In this document: one piece after another, positions 51,842 to 59,769 of the stretch
How positions within the stretch are numbered: the stretch's first letter is position 1
Layout: the number at the start of each line of letters is the position of its first letter
Assembly (NCBI RefSeq): GCF_000420085.1
Contig: NZ_ATUG01000002.1
Span: forward strand, 744,001 to 808,000
Reading direction: 5' to 3'
Source: Desulfospira joergensenii DSM 10085
Lineage (GTDB): Bacteria; Desulfobacterota; Desulfobacteria; Desulfobacterales; Desulfobacteraceae
DNA: 64,000 bases
Program-made: the position numbers and the translations under genes
Notes under the pieces: generated by a model
Databases searched by the model: none
Seen by the model: the letters and a program-made list of their open reading frames with translations, nothing else
What the model was told of the DNA's origin: nothing

Positions 51842-52432
51842 ATGAGTGACAAGCCTGAAATCAGAACCATCTATACCCTTGTGGAAGAAACCTGCATGGA
51901 CGGGGTAAAATCCTTAGAAAACCCCACCCGCAAGGCCGCCTGTGCCGTTGTGTTTAAGAATCCCTATGCCGGGGTATATCAGGAGGATCTTTCTCTTTTG
52001 TACACCTGGAGTGAGGAACTGGGGGAGATGCTGACCCAAAAGGCCGTGGCAGCCCTGGGCATTGAACCGGAGAAAGTGGAAAGCTACGGAAAAGCCGCCA
52101 TTGCAGGCCTGGCAGGGGAAAGAGAACATTGTGCCGCCCTTATGCATCCCGCCCTGGGCAAACCCATCCGGGCCAATGTGGGCGGAGGCAAGGCCCTGCT
52201 GCCTTCGGCAAAAAAAATGGGAGGCCCGGGAACCGCCATTGATCTTCCCCTGGGCCACAAGAACGCCGCCTATGTCCGGTCCCACTTTGACGCAATGGAA
52301 GTCCGGATCCCGGACGCCCCGGGACCTGACGAGCTGGTGCTCATGGTGGGTGTGACCGATTCAGGACGGCCCTTTCCACGGGTGGGAGGCCTGACCACGG
52401 ATGAGGTCAAGGGCGAAGACGGCCTGAAATAA
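51842..52432 (+). CDS. AA_synth (PF06684-like) protein of unknown role
   Basis: 196 residues from ATG 51842 behind AAAGGAG. The family features are TRKAACAVVFKNPYAGVYQEDLSLLY near the start, YGKAAIAGLAGEREHCAALMHPALGKPIRANVGGGKALLPSAKKMGGPG in the middle, and DAPGPDELVLMVGVTDSGRP later. The annotation amino acid synthesis is historical; no reaction is established. It is encoded directly before enamidase (25 bp), so a part in nicotinate breakdown, for example handling an unstable ring or aldehyde intermediate, is worth testing. Confidence 0.78.
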   Translation: MSDKPEIRTIYTLVEETCMDGVKSLENPTRKAACAVVFKNPYAGVYQEDLSLLYTWSEELGEMLTQKAVAALGIEPEKVESYGKAAIAGLAGEREHCAALMHPALGKPIRANVGGGKALLPSAKKMGGPGTAIDLPLGHKNAAYVRSHFDAMEVRIPDAPGPDELVLMVGVTDSGRPFPRVGGLTTDEVKGEDGLK

Positions 52433-52457
52433 AAGATCAATTAAAGGAGGCAGCAAA

Positions 52458-53627
52458 GTGTCTGAAAATCAAGTTCTGCTTTTAAAGAATATCGGAACCC
52501 TTATCAGCGGAGACATTGACTCCCCGATTATAGAAGGTGATGCCATCCTGGTGAAGGACGGTAAAATCGACCGGGTGGGAAAGCTTGCGGATTTTGGAAC
52601 CGTTGACGCAAAAATCATTATTGACTGCAAGGGAACCACGGTTGCTCCGGGTCTGATCGACTCCCACTGCCACTCCATCCTGGGGGATTACACCTCCCGC
52701 CAGAAGCAGGAAGGGTTCCTGGAAAGCGAACTCCACGGAGGGGTCACCACCATGATCTCTGCGGGCGAGGTCCATCTCAAGGGCCGACCCAAGGATCGGG
52801 CAGGGGTAAAGGCCCTGGCCATTCTGGCCTGCAAGTCCTTTGAAAATTTCAGGCCCGGCGGGGCCAAGGTCAAAGGCGGGGCCGTGATCCTTGAAAAGGG
52901 TCTGCTCAAGGAGGATTTCGAGGAAATGGCCCGGGCCGGGGTTTCCCTGGTCGGTGAAATCGGCCTCGGATCGGTCAAGGACCCAGCCGAAGCCGCAGTC
53001 ATGGTCAAGTGGGCCAGGGAATGCGGCATGAAGGTCATGATGCACACTGGCGGAACCTCCATTCCGGGCAGTTCCACGGTCACTGCGGCCATGGTCATGG
53101 AGGCAGGGCCGGATATCGCCTCCCATGTCAACGGCGGCCCCACGGCCGTCTCCTTTGACGAGGTGAAAAAACTGGTCAACGAGACAGAGATTGCCCTGGA
53201 AATCGTTCACTGCGGCAATATGCTGGCAGCGGTCCGGGCAGGAGAGTATATTGCAGAGCAGAACCAGCTCCACCGGATCCTCATCGGAAACGATGCCCCC
53301 TCCGGAACCGGCGTGGTTCCCCTGGGGGTATTGCGGGTAATCAGCCTTCTGGCGAGCATGACACCCATCTCCCCTGCCCAGGCAATATGCATGGCAACGG
53401 GAAACACCGCCCGGATCCATAACCTGGATATTGGTCTTATCCAGCCGGGGAAACCGGCCGATCTGGTGGTCATGGATGCGCCCATGGGTTCCGTGGGCAC
53501 CACGGCTCTGGACGCCCTGGAAGCCGGGGATATTCCCGGGGTGAGTATAATTCTGGTGGATGGTGAGATTGTGGTATCCAAGAGCCGGAACACACCGCCT
53601 GTAACGGTTAAGCCCGAGGTGGCCTGA
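52458..53627 (+). CDS. ena: Enamidase (1,4,5,6-tetrahydro-6-oxonicotinate hydrolase)
   Basis: 389 residues from GTG 52458 behind AAAGGAGG. It is an amidohydrolase-superfamily metal enzyme: metal-binding DSHCHS replaces the usual HxH (GLIDSHCHS), then HGGVTTMISAGEVHLKGRPKDRAG, VMMHTGGTSIPGSSTVTA, SHVNGGPTA and GNDAPSGTGVVPLGVLR. These blocks match the E. barkeri enamidase as recalled from its structure. The enzyme opens the reduced ring to 2-formylglutarate and ammonia and uses Fe/Zn. It sits directly before the reductase gene that makes its substrate. Confidence 0.92.
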   Translation: MSENQVLLLKNIGTLISGDIDSPIIEGDAILVKDGKIDRVGKLADFGTVDAKIIIDCKGTTVAPGLIDSHCHSILGDYTSRQKQEGFLESELHGGVTTMISAGEVHLKGRPKDRAGVKALAILACKSFENFRPGGAKVKGGAVILEKGLLKEDFEEMARAGVSLVGEIGLGSVKDPAEAAVMVKWARECGMKVMMHTGGTSIPGSSTVTAAMVMEAGPDIASHVNGGPTAVSFDEVKKLVNETEIALEIVHCGNMLAAVRAGEYIAEQNQLHRILIGNDAPSGTGVVPLGVLRVISLLASMTPISPAQAICMATGNTARIHNLDIGLIQPGKPADLVVMDAPMGSVGTTALDALEAGDIPGVSIILVDGEIVVSKSRNTPPVTVKPEVA

Positions 53628-53666
53628 AAACGGCCTTTGTAAGATGGGGAAGACAGGAGAACCGAC

Positions 53667-55169
53667 ATGCTGGTGAATGAGAGCAAATGCACAGGATGCG
53701 GATTCTGCATGAGGGACTGCCCTGTGTCGGCCATTACGGTCCGGGGCAAAAAAGCCCGGATCCATCCGGACCTGTGCACCCAATGCCGGGTCTGTTTCAA
53801 GGTCTGCCCGGAGCAGGCCATAACCCCTGACGGCCCCGTGCCCCGGGATGCAGTCGAGTGTCAGCACTGCCCCATCAAGTGCATGGTGCCGGAAAGCAGC
53901 ATGGGTGCCTGCCTGCGCTATTGCAACGATAAAGGGGTTCTGGTCCGGACAACGGATCTTCACACCTATGAGGATGTGAAAGAGATCGCCGGTCAGGGGC
54001 CGGACCCCGTGATCACCCGGCCCGTGATTACGGCCCTGGGGGCCGGAACCACCTATCCCTGCTGTGAGCCTGCTCCCCACATCGTCACCGAGACCCGGGG
54101 GGATGTGGATGTGGTCACCGTGGTCACCGAAGTTCCCCTAAGTTACAGCTCTGTGATCCTGAAAATAGACACGGATGAAACCATCGGCAGGGAAGGCGAC
54201 CGGGTATTTGCCGGAAAGCGGGCAGTGGGCATGGTGGAAACCGAGCAATACGGCTCCAAAATGCTTCACATCGGCGGGGTGAACCGGCTGACCGGAGAAA
54301 ACGGTTTTCTGGTGGCCCGGATGATCACTGATATTGCCAATGGAAAAGAGGTGAAACTCAAGGTGGAAAACGGAGCCCGCCTCAAGGTCCGGGTGGGGCA
54401 ACCGCCGGAGATCAACGGGAAAATCGCCCAAAAGATGCGCATCGGCTGCGGCAGTGCCACTCTGGGTATTTTTGCCCCTCTTTTCAAGGATGCCGCCGAT
54501 GAGGTCATTGTTCTGGATTCCCACGTTACCGGGCTTTTAAGCCGGCACGTGGCCGGCGCCCATGTGGGGGTCAAACCCACGGGAGTGGAGCTGGTATTCC
54601 GCCAGAGCACCCCGGGAAGGTATTTCGGGGACCACGGCCAGGGCTGGGGCGGCACATCCATCGTGGATCCCAAAACCATTGTCCAATCCGTTGACATGGG
54701 GGTGGCCTGGGCCGGAATGACCCTTCTGGTTACGGAAACCACGGGTCAGAACGGAGCCATGTTCGAGGCGGGCCCCAAGGGAGAATTAAAGGAGATTCCC
54801 CTGGGGGACAAGGCCGCAAAGGTTCTGGCCTCCATCCGGGAGTCCTGCGAACCCTCCATGGTTTCCGGGATTTACACGGGGGGCTCCGGCGGAAGCGCCA
54901 GGGCCGGGGTGACAAAGTATCCCATTAAACTGACCCGGGCTGTTCACGAAGACAAGGCCCATCTTACGGTGTGCGGCAGCCCCGGGTTTGTCCTGCCCGG
55001 CGGCGGTATTTCCTTTATGGTGGATGTGGGGAAAGTCAAGCCGGGATCTTTTTACTGGACCCCGACCCCGGCCACCATCTGCCCCCTGGAGTACACCATG
55101 AAAAAGAAAGATTATATTGCCATGGGCGGTCACAAAGAGGCCATGAAGCCCTTCAAGGCCAAGGAATAG
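53667..55169 (+). CDS. hnr: 6-Hydroxynicotinate reductase
   Basis: 500 residues from ATG 53667 behind AGGAG. The N-terminus carries two 4Fe-4S motifs (CTGCGFCMRDCP at ~9 and CTQCRVCFKVCP at ~37) followed by additional Cys (CQHCPIKC, GACLRYC). The remaining ~400 residues match the unusual Hnr body (AHVGVKPTGVELVFRQSTPGRYFGDHGQGWGGTS). Hnr of E. barkeri contains iron-sulfur clusters and a covalently bound flavin and reduces 6-hydroxynicotinate to the tetrahydro-oxo acid with reduced ferredoxin. No canonical [ST]GA[ST] flavinylation site was found by eye. The gene follows enamidase directly. Confidence 0.9.
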   Translation: MLVNESKCTGCGFCMRDCPVSAITVRGKKARIHPDLCTQCRVCFKVCPEQAITPDGPVPRDAVECQHCPIKCMVPESSMGACLRYCNDKGVLVRTTDLHTYEDVKEIAGQGPDPVITRPVITALGAGTTYPCCEPAPHIVTETRGDVDVVTVVTEVPLSYSSVILKIDTDETIGREGDRVFAGKRAVGMVETEQYGSKMLHIGGVNRLTGENGFLVARMITDIANGKEVKLKVENGARLKVRVGQPPEINGKIAQKMRIGCGSATLGIFAPLFKDAADEVIVLDSHVTGLLSRHVAGAHVGVKPTGVELVFRQSTPGRYFGDHGQGWGGTSIVDPKTIVQSVDMGVAWAGMTLLVTETTGQNGAMFEAGPKGELKEIPLGDKAAKVLASIRESCEPSMVSGIYTGGSGGSARAGVTKYPIKLTRAVHEDKAHLTVCGSPGFVLPGGGISFMVDVGKVKPGSFYWTPTPATICPLEYTMKKKDYIAMGGHKEAMKPFKAKE

Positions 55170-55176
55170 GTGGGTC

Positions 55177-56088
55177 GTGGCCGGAGACCAGCGCATCAGC
55201 ATCGGTCCGGACCAGGACCGGGTGGTCGCGGAGAACGGGCCCCTGCATATGGTGATCCGGGCCTGGACCCGGGGGGAGTTTCAGATGGAATTGGTCCTGG
55301 AAGGGGCCGGGTTTGCCTTTAAATGCCTGGAACAGGTGGCAAAAAACCTTTCAGGGCTCAAACAGCTTCCCTCTGAATCCGGGTTCTGCCCGGAAGATCC
55401 GGTTCCCAGGGCCATGAAGGACAGCGTGGTCCGGCTGGGAGATCCTTGCCTGACCCCCATGGCAGCCGTGGCCGGGGCCATTGCAGATGCTGTGGCCGAT
55501 TTTCTCTTTGACCGGGGATGCACAAGGGTCATCGTGGACAACGGCGGGGACCTGGCCATCCGCCTGGACAAAGGGGAGAAGACCCGGGTGGGGCTTCGCC
55601 CGGATCTCACTTCTCCGGAACTGTCCCACGTCATGGAGCTTGACGATCGTTTTTGCTCCTACGGGGTCAATACCAGCGGCCTGGGGGGCAGGAGTTTTAC
55701 CACGGGGATCGCCACAGCGGCCACGGTGGTGGCCCGGACTTCCGCACTGGCCGATGCCGCGGCCACCTCTGTTGCCAATGCCTGTTTCGTGTCTGACCCG
55801 CAGATTATCCAGGCTCCGGCCGGCCGCCTGTCACCGGATACAGACATTCCCCGGGTCCCGGTGACCGTCCAGGTAGGCTCGTTACGCCCCGCCGTTGTGC
55901 AGGAAGCCCTGTCCCGGTCACTGGCCCTTGCCCTTGACTATGTGGACCAAAACCTTATCTTTTGGGCATTCATTGCAGCAGGCGGCCAATGGGTGAAAAC
56001 CCCTCCTTTTAAAGGCGGCCGCATTCTGTCCATGGATGATTCCGGAACCTTTGCCCGGGAAAAACAACAGACACAGGAAGAAATATGA
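55177..56088 (+). CDS. UPF0280 (ApbE-like) protein
   Basis: 303 residues from GTG 55177, 7 bp after hnr. ApbE-type features: GDPCLTPMAAVAGAIADAVADFLFDRG, the VDNGGDLAIRL motif, and NTSGLGGRSFTTGIATAATVVARTSALADAAATS. ApbE enzymes attach FMN to proteins. UPF0280 is a distant relative with an undefined substrate. Because Hnr carries covalent flavin in E. barkeri and this gene follows hnr directly, it may be the Hnr flavin transferase. Stop overlaps ndhF (ATGA). Confidence 0.8.
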   Translation: MAGDQRISIGPDQDRVVAENGPLHMVIRAWTRGEFQMELVLEGAGFAFKCLEQVAKNLSGLKQLPSESGFCPEDPVPRAMKDSVVRLGDPCLTPMAAVAGAIADAVADFLFDRGCTRVIVDNGGDLAIRLDKGEKTRVGLRPDLTSPELSHVMELDDRFCSYGVNTSGLGGRSFTTGIATAATVVARTSALADAAATSVANACFVSDPQIIQAPAGRLSPDTDIPRVPVTVQVGSLRPAVVQEALSRSLALALDYVDQNLIFWAFIAAGGQWVKTPPFKGGRILSMDDSGTFAREKQQTQEEI

Positions 56089-56963
56089 AATCCTTTGAAT
56101 ATCTATCTCCGGATACCCGGGAAGAGGCCTTGTCTCTGCTCAGGACTCTGGGGGAAAAATCAAAAATCATTGCTGGAGGGACAGATCTTCTTGTGGACAT
56201 GGAAGAGGGAAGGGAAGCCCCGGACTACGTGATCAATATTCTTGGCCTGGAAGGGCTGAAAAGCATCCGGGAGGAGGCCGGAGTCACCCATATCGGTCCT
56301 CTGACCACCTTTGACGACCTGGAAAAGGATTCCCACATTCAAAACAGGGTACGGGTTCTGTTCCAGGCTGCCTGGTCCATGGGATCTCCCCAGATCCGGA
56401 ACCGGGCCACCCTTGGTGGAAATGTGGGGAAAACCTCGGTTGCCGGCGACGGCCTGTCCGCCCTGATGGCCCTGAACGCATCTGTAGAACTCACAAGCCT
56501 GGACGGCGTAAGGGAGATCACCCTGGATGAACTCACCCAGGGGCCCGGGGACAATAGCATGGCCCCCCAGGAGATGATCACGGATATCTTTTTTACCACC
56601 CCCACAGAAACCACGGCCACTTCCTTTTACAAGCTTGCCAGGCGCAGAGCCCTTGGGATCTCCGACATCGGTGCGGCCATGTGCGTGACCGTGGATGGAA
56701 GCCATGTCTGCCGGAAGGCGGCCATCCGGGGAGGTGCCCTGGCCAGGTATCCCCTGCGGTTTGCAGAGGCGGAAGATTTTCTTCTGGGCAGGGAGCTGAA
56801 TTGGGAAAACCTGGAGGCCACCTTTCCCATGCTCATGGATAAGGTGTGCGATTCTCTCAGGGAGAGACCGTGGGAAATTCCCTATAAAAAAGGATCTGTG
56901 GCCGGGGTCTTTAAAAATGTCTACCAGGATGTTCTGGAACAATTTGAGGAAGCAGGCAGATGA
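56085..56963 (+). CDS. ndhF: Nicotinate dehydrogenase FAD subunit
   Basis: 292 residues. The FAD-binding motifs of the molybdenum-hydroxylase medium domain are clear: KIIAGGTDLLVDMEEG (~28) and AAWSMGSPQIRNRATLGGNVGKTSVAGDG (~98). It transfers electrons from the Fe-S subunit to NAD(P)+ or another acceptor. The length is close to E. barkeri NdhF. Overlaps with the genes before and after (ATGA at each end) indicate one translationally coupled operon. Confidence 0.92.
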   Translation: MKSFEYLSPDTREEALSLLRTLGEKSKIIAGGTDLLVDMEEGREAPDYVINILGLEGLKSIREEAGVTHIGPLTTFDDLEKDSHIQNRVRVLFQAAWSMGSPQIRNRATLGGNVGKTSVAGDGLSALMALNASVELTSLDGVREITLDELTQGPGDNSMAPQEMITDIFFTTPTETTATSFYKLARRRALGISDIGAAMCVTVDGSHVCRKAAIRGGALARYPLRFAEAEDFLLGRELNWENLEATFPMLMDKVCDSLRERPWEIPYKKGSVAGVFKNVYQDVLEQFEEAGR

Positions 56964-57451
56964 AAGAGATTACCATCACATTTACCCTGAATGATAAACA
57001 GGTATCGGCCACCACATCACCCAATAGGCTGCTGGTGGATTTTCTCCGAAAGGATTTGGGGATCACCAGCGTTAAAAAAGGATGCAGCGAAGGAGAGTGC
57101 GGAGCCTGTACCGTGATATGCAACGGCAAACCCATTACATCATGCACGGCCCTTGCCGGACAGATCCACGGAGCAAAGATCATCACCCTGGAAGGGCTTC
57201 GCCGGGACGGAGAGCTGGATATCCTCCAGGAAACCTTTATGGATACCGGAGCCGTCCAATGCGGATTCTGTACCCCTGGCATGATTCTTTCGGCCAAGGC
57301 CCTGCTCATGGAAAATCCCAATCCCGGACAGGAAGAGATCCGGCGGGCCATGTCCGGCAATCTGTGCCGGTGCACCGGGTATACCAAGATTTTGGAGGCG
57401 GTTTCCCTTGCCGCGGACAGCCCGGAAGGAGGGACGGATGGATCAGAATAA
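56960..57451 (+). CDS. ndhS: Nicotinate dehydrogenase 2x[2Fe-2S] subunit
   Basis: 163 residues with the two classic clusters: plant-ferredoxin type CSEGECGACTVICNGKPITSC (~43-65) and the helical type QCGFCTPGMILSAKALL with CRCTGY (~100-140). It carries electrons from the Mo centre to the FAD subunit. It overlaps ndhF by 4 nt and ndhL by 14 nt. Confidence 0.93.
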   Translation: MKEITITFTLNDKQVSATTSPNRLLVDFLRKDLGITSVKKGCSEGECGACTVICNGKPITSCTALAGQIHGAKIITLEGLRRDGELDILQETFMDTGAVQCGFCTPGMILSAKALLMENPNPGQEEIRRAMSGNLCRCTGYTKILEAVSLAADSPEGGTDGSE

Positions 57452-58706
57452 GTACAATGTGATCGGCAGGAATGTGAGGAAAAAGGATGTTCTGGACAAG
57501 GTCCTGGGCAAGGCAAAATTCGCTGCTGATTATGAAATGGACGGCATGCTCTACGGAGGTGTCTTCAGAAGCAATGTTCCCCACGGCCTGATAAAGAACC
57601 TGGATGTGTCCGGGGCCCGGGACATGCCCGGTGTGGCCTGTGTCCTTACCCACGAGGACATTCCGGGGAAAAACCGGTTCGGAATTATCATCAAGGATGA
57701 GCCCTCCCTGGTGGAGGACAAGGTAAGGAGGATCGGGGATGCCATCGCCCTTGTGGCAGCGGAATCAGAGGAGATCCTGGAAAAAGCCCTGGAAAAAATC
57801 AAGGTGGAGATTGATCCCCTTGAGCCCATCTTTACCATGGAAAGGGCCCTGGCCGAAGATGCGCCCAGGATTCACGGAAAAACCAATATCCATATCAAAA
57901 AGAAGCTGCGGTACGGGGATGTGGAGCAGGCCTTTAAAACTTGCGATGTCATCGTGGAGAACACCTATAAGACCCCGAGTCTGTCCCATATGTTCATCGA
58001 ACCCGAGGCAGGCATGAGTTACTGGGAAAAGGGGGTTATGACCGTTGTCGTCACCACCCAGAATCCCCATTATGACCGAAATGAGGTTGCCGCCCTTCTG
58101 GGCATGCCCCAGAGCAAGGTCCGGGTGATCCAGGCCGTCACCGGGGGAGGATTCGGTGGGAAACTGGACATCTCGGTCCAGTGCCATCTGGCCCTGCTCA
58201 CCTTTCACACCAATCGGCCGGTGAAAATGGAGCGGTCCCGCCAGGAGTCCACCCTGGTCTCTTCCAAACGCCATCCCATGACCATGAGCGCCAAAACCGG
58301 GGCCACCGGGGACGGCAAACTGGTGGCGGTGAAGGTTGATATCACGGCGGATACAGGAGCCTATGCCTCCTATGGGCCGGCCGTGGCCACCCGGGCCATG
58401 GTCCATTGCACCGGCCCCTATGTGGTCCCCCATGTGTCTGCGGATGCCCTGTTTTACTATTCAAACAATCCCATGTGCGGAGCGTTCAGGGGATTTGGGG
58501 TTCCCCAGATCTCTTTCTGCCATGAGGGGCAGATGAACGCCCTGGCAAGGAAATTGGATATGGATCCGGTTCGGATCCGCCTGATGAACGCCCACAGGGT
58601 GGGCAGCGCCATTGCCACGGGGCAGGTGCTGGAGGAGAGTGTCGGTTTTGTGGAAACCATAGACCAGGCCCTTGAGAAATCAAAATCGCTCATGAGGGAA
58701 AATTAG
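57438..58706 (+). CDS. ndhL: Nicotinate dehydrogenase large molybdopterin subunit (N-terminal half)
   Basis: 422 residues from ATG 57438 behind GGAAGGAGG. It has the hammerhead domain (GKAKFAADYEMDGMLYGGVFRSN) and first Mo-binding domain with GGGFGGKLDISVQCHLAL and MCGAFRGFGVPQISF. In ordinary xanthine-dehydrogenase proteins this joins the second half; here it stops at residue 422 (TAG) and ndhM begins 53 bp later. Lengths (422 and 329) match the known two-part enzyme of E. barkeri, so the split is natural. The Mo centre is expected to carry a labile, non-selenocysteine selenium. Confidence 0.92.
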   Translation: MDQNKYNVIGRNVRKKDVLDKVLGKAKFAADYEMDGMLYGGVFRSNVPHGLIKNLDVSGARDMPGVACVLTHEDIPGKNRFGIIIKDEPSLVEDKVRRIGDAIALVAAESEEILEKALEKIKVEIDPLEPIFTMERALAEDAPRIHGKTNIHIKKKLRYGDVEQAFKTCDVIVENTYKTPSLSHMFIEPEAGMSYWEKGVMTVVVTTQNPHYDRNEVAALLGMPQSKVRVIQAVTGGGFGGKLDISVQCHLALLTFHTNRPVKMERSRQESTLVSSKRHPMTMSAKTGATGDGKLVAVKVDITADTGAYASYGPAVATRAMVHCTGPYVVPHVSADALFYYSNNPMCGAFRGFGVPQISFCHEGQMNALARKLDMDPVRIRLMNAHRVGSAIATGQVLEESVGFVETIDQALEKSKSLMREN

Positions 58707-58759
58707 GTTGAAAATTTCTTTAATTTTCATGAAATATTCGGGGTAGAGGAGCCAAGGCA

Positions 58760-59749
58760 ATGAAGAAAAAAGGGACAGGGATCGGATGCATGTGGTATGG
58801 GATCGGCAATACAGGTCTGCCCAATCCTGCTGCGGCTTTTATCGAAGTGCTGGGGGACTGCTCCGTCAATCTCCATATCGGAGCGGCAGACATCGGACAG
58901 GGCTCTACCACGGCCATGGCCCAGATTGCAGCAGAGGAGCTGGGGCTTGCCTATGAAAACATCAATGTGGTCTTTGCCGATACCATGATGACCCCGGAAG
59001 GAGGAGCCACCTCGGCCAGCCGCCAGACATTTGTTTCCGGAAATGCGGTTCTGAATGCCGCCAGACAGGCAAAGACCACCCTTCTGGAGGTCTGTGCCTC
59101 CTATTTCAACTGCCTCCCCGGAGAGGTGGAAATCAAGGGGGGGAAAGCCTTTAAAACCGGAGATCCTGATCTGGTTCTCTCCTATCCCGAACTTATGGCC
59201 GAAGCCAAGAAGATGGGTAAAATTGCGGTTGGGGCAGGGTCTTACAACCCCAAAACCACATACCTGGATCCCGAAACCATGGAAGGCATTCCCTATGAAC
59301 TCTATTCCTACGCCACCACCATTGCCGAGGTGGAAGTGGATACGGAAACCGGTGAGGTTGAGGTGTTGAGTGTGGTGTCTGCCCATGATGTGGGTCAGCC
59401 CATCTATATGGCCGGTGTTGAGGGGCAGATCGAGGGGGGAGTTGCCATGGGGGCAGGGTTTGCCGTCATGGAAGAGACCCTGATCGAAGAGGGCAGGATC
59501 CTGAACCCTATTTTTTCAAAATATCTGATTCCCACAACCATGGATATCCCCGAGATTCATGCCATCCCCGTATCCAGCCAGGGGACCGCAGGTCCCTTCG
59601 GGGCCAAGGGAGTGGGGGAACCTGCCCTGATTCCGACCATCCCGGCCGTCACGGCTGCCATTGAAAATGCCCTGGGAGTGACGTTTACCACCCTTCCCAT
59701 TACCCCCCAGAGAGTTCTGGAGGCCCTGGAAAAGGAATCTGCAGAATAA
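58760..59749 (+). CDS. ndhM: Nicotinate dehydrogenase medium molybdopterin subunit (C-terminal half)
   Basis: 329 residues from ATG 58760. It holds the rest of the Mo-pterin domain: [40 protein letters not shown], and [24 protein letters not shown] with the Glu that acts as base in the hydroxylation step. The joint with ndhL contains stops in all of the short linking frame and a shift, so no single polypeptide can be made. The genes form one enzyme that oxidises nicotinate to 6-hydroxynicotinate. Confidence 0.92.
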   Translation: MKKKGTGIGCMWYGIGNTGLPNPAAAFIEVLGDCSVNLHIGAADIGQGSTTAMAQIAAEELGLAYENINVVFADTMMTPEGGATSASRQTFVSGNAVLNAARQAKTTLLEVCASYFNCLPGEVEIKGGKAFKTGDPDLVLSYPELMAEAKKMGKIAVGAGSYNPKTTYLDPETMEGIPYELYSYATTIAEVEVDTETGEVEVLSVVSAHDVGQPIYMAGVEGQIEGGVAMGAGFAVMEETLIEEGRILNPIFSKYLIPTTMDIPEIHAIPVSSQGTAGPFGAKGVGEPALIPTIPAVTAAIENALGVTFTTLPITPQRVLEALEKESAE

Positions 59750-59769
59750 GCAACTCCTTTGGGCCCGGC

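Noticed and set aside
52482..54080. Minus-strand ORF of 532 codons across enamidase and the reductase
   Set aside because: Antisense to two well-supported genes; composition is that of a shadow frame.
58660..58780. Frameshift or nonsense mutation splitting a single molybdopterin subunit gene
   Set aside because: The two pieces match the natural two-subunit form (NdhL and NdhM) of nicotinate dehydrogenase in length, and ndhM has its own ATG with a purine-rich GAGGAG upstream.
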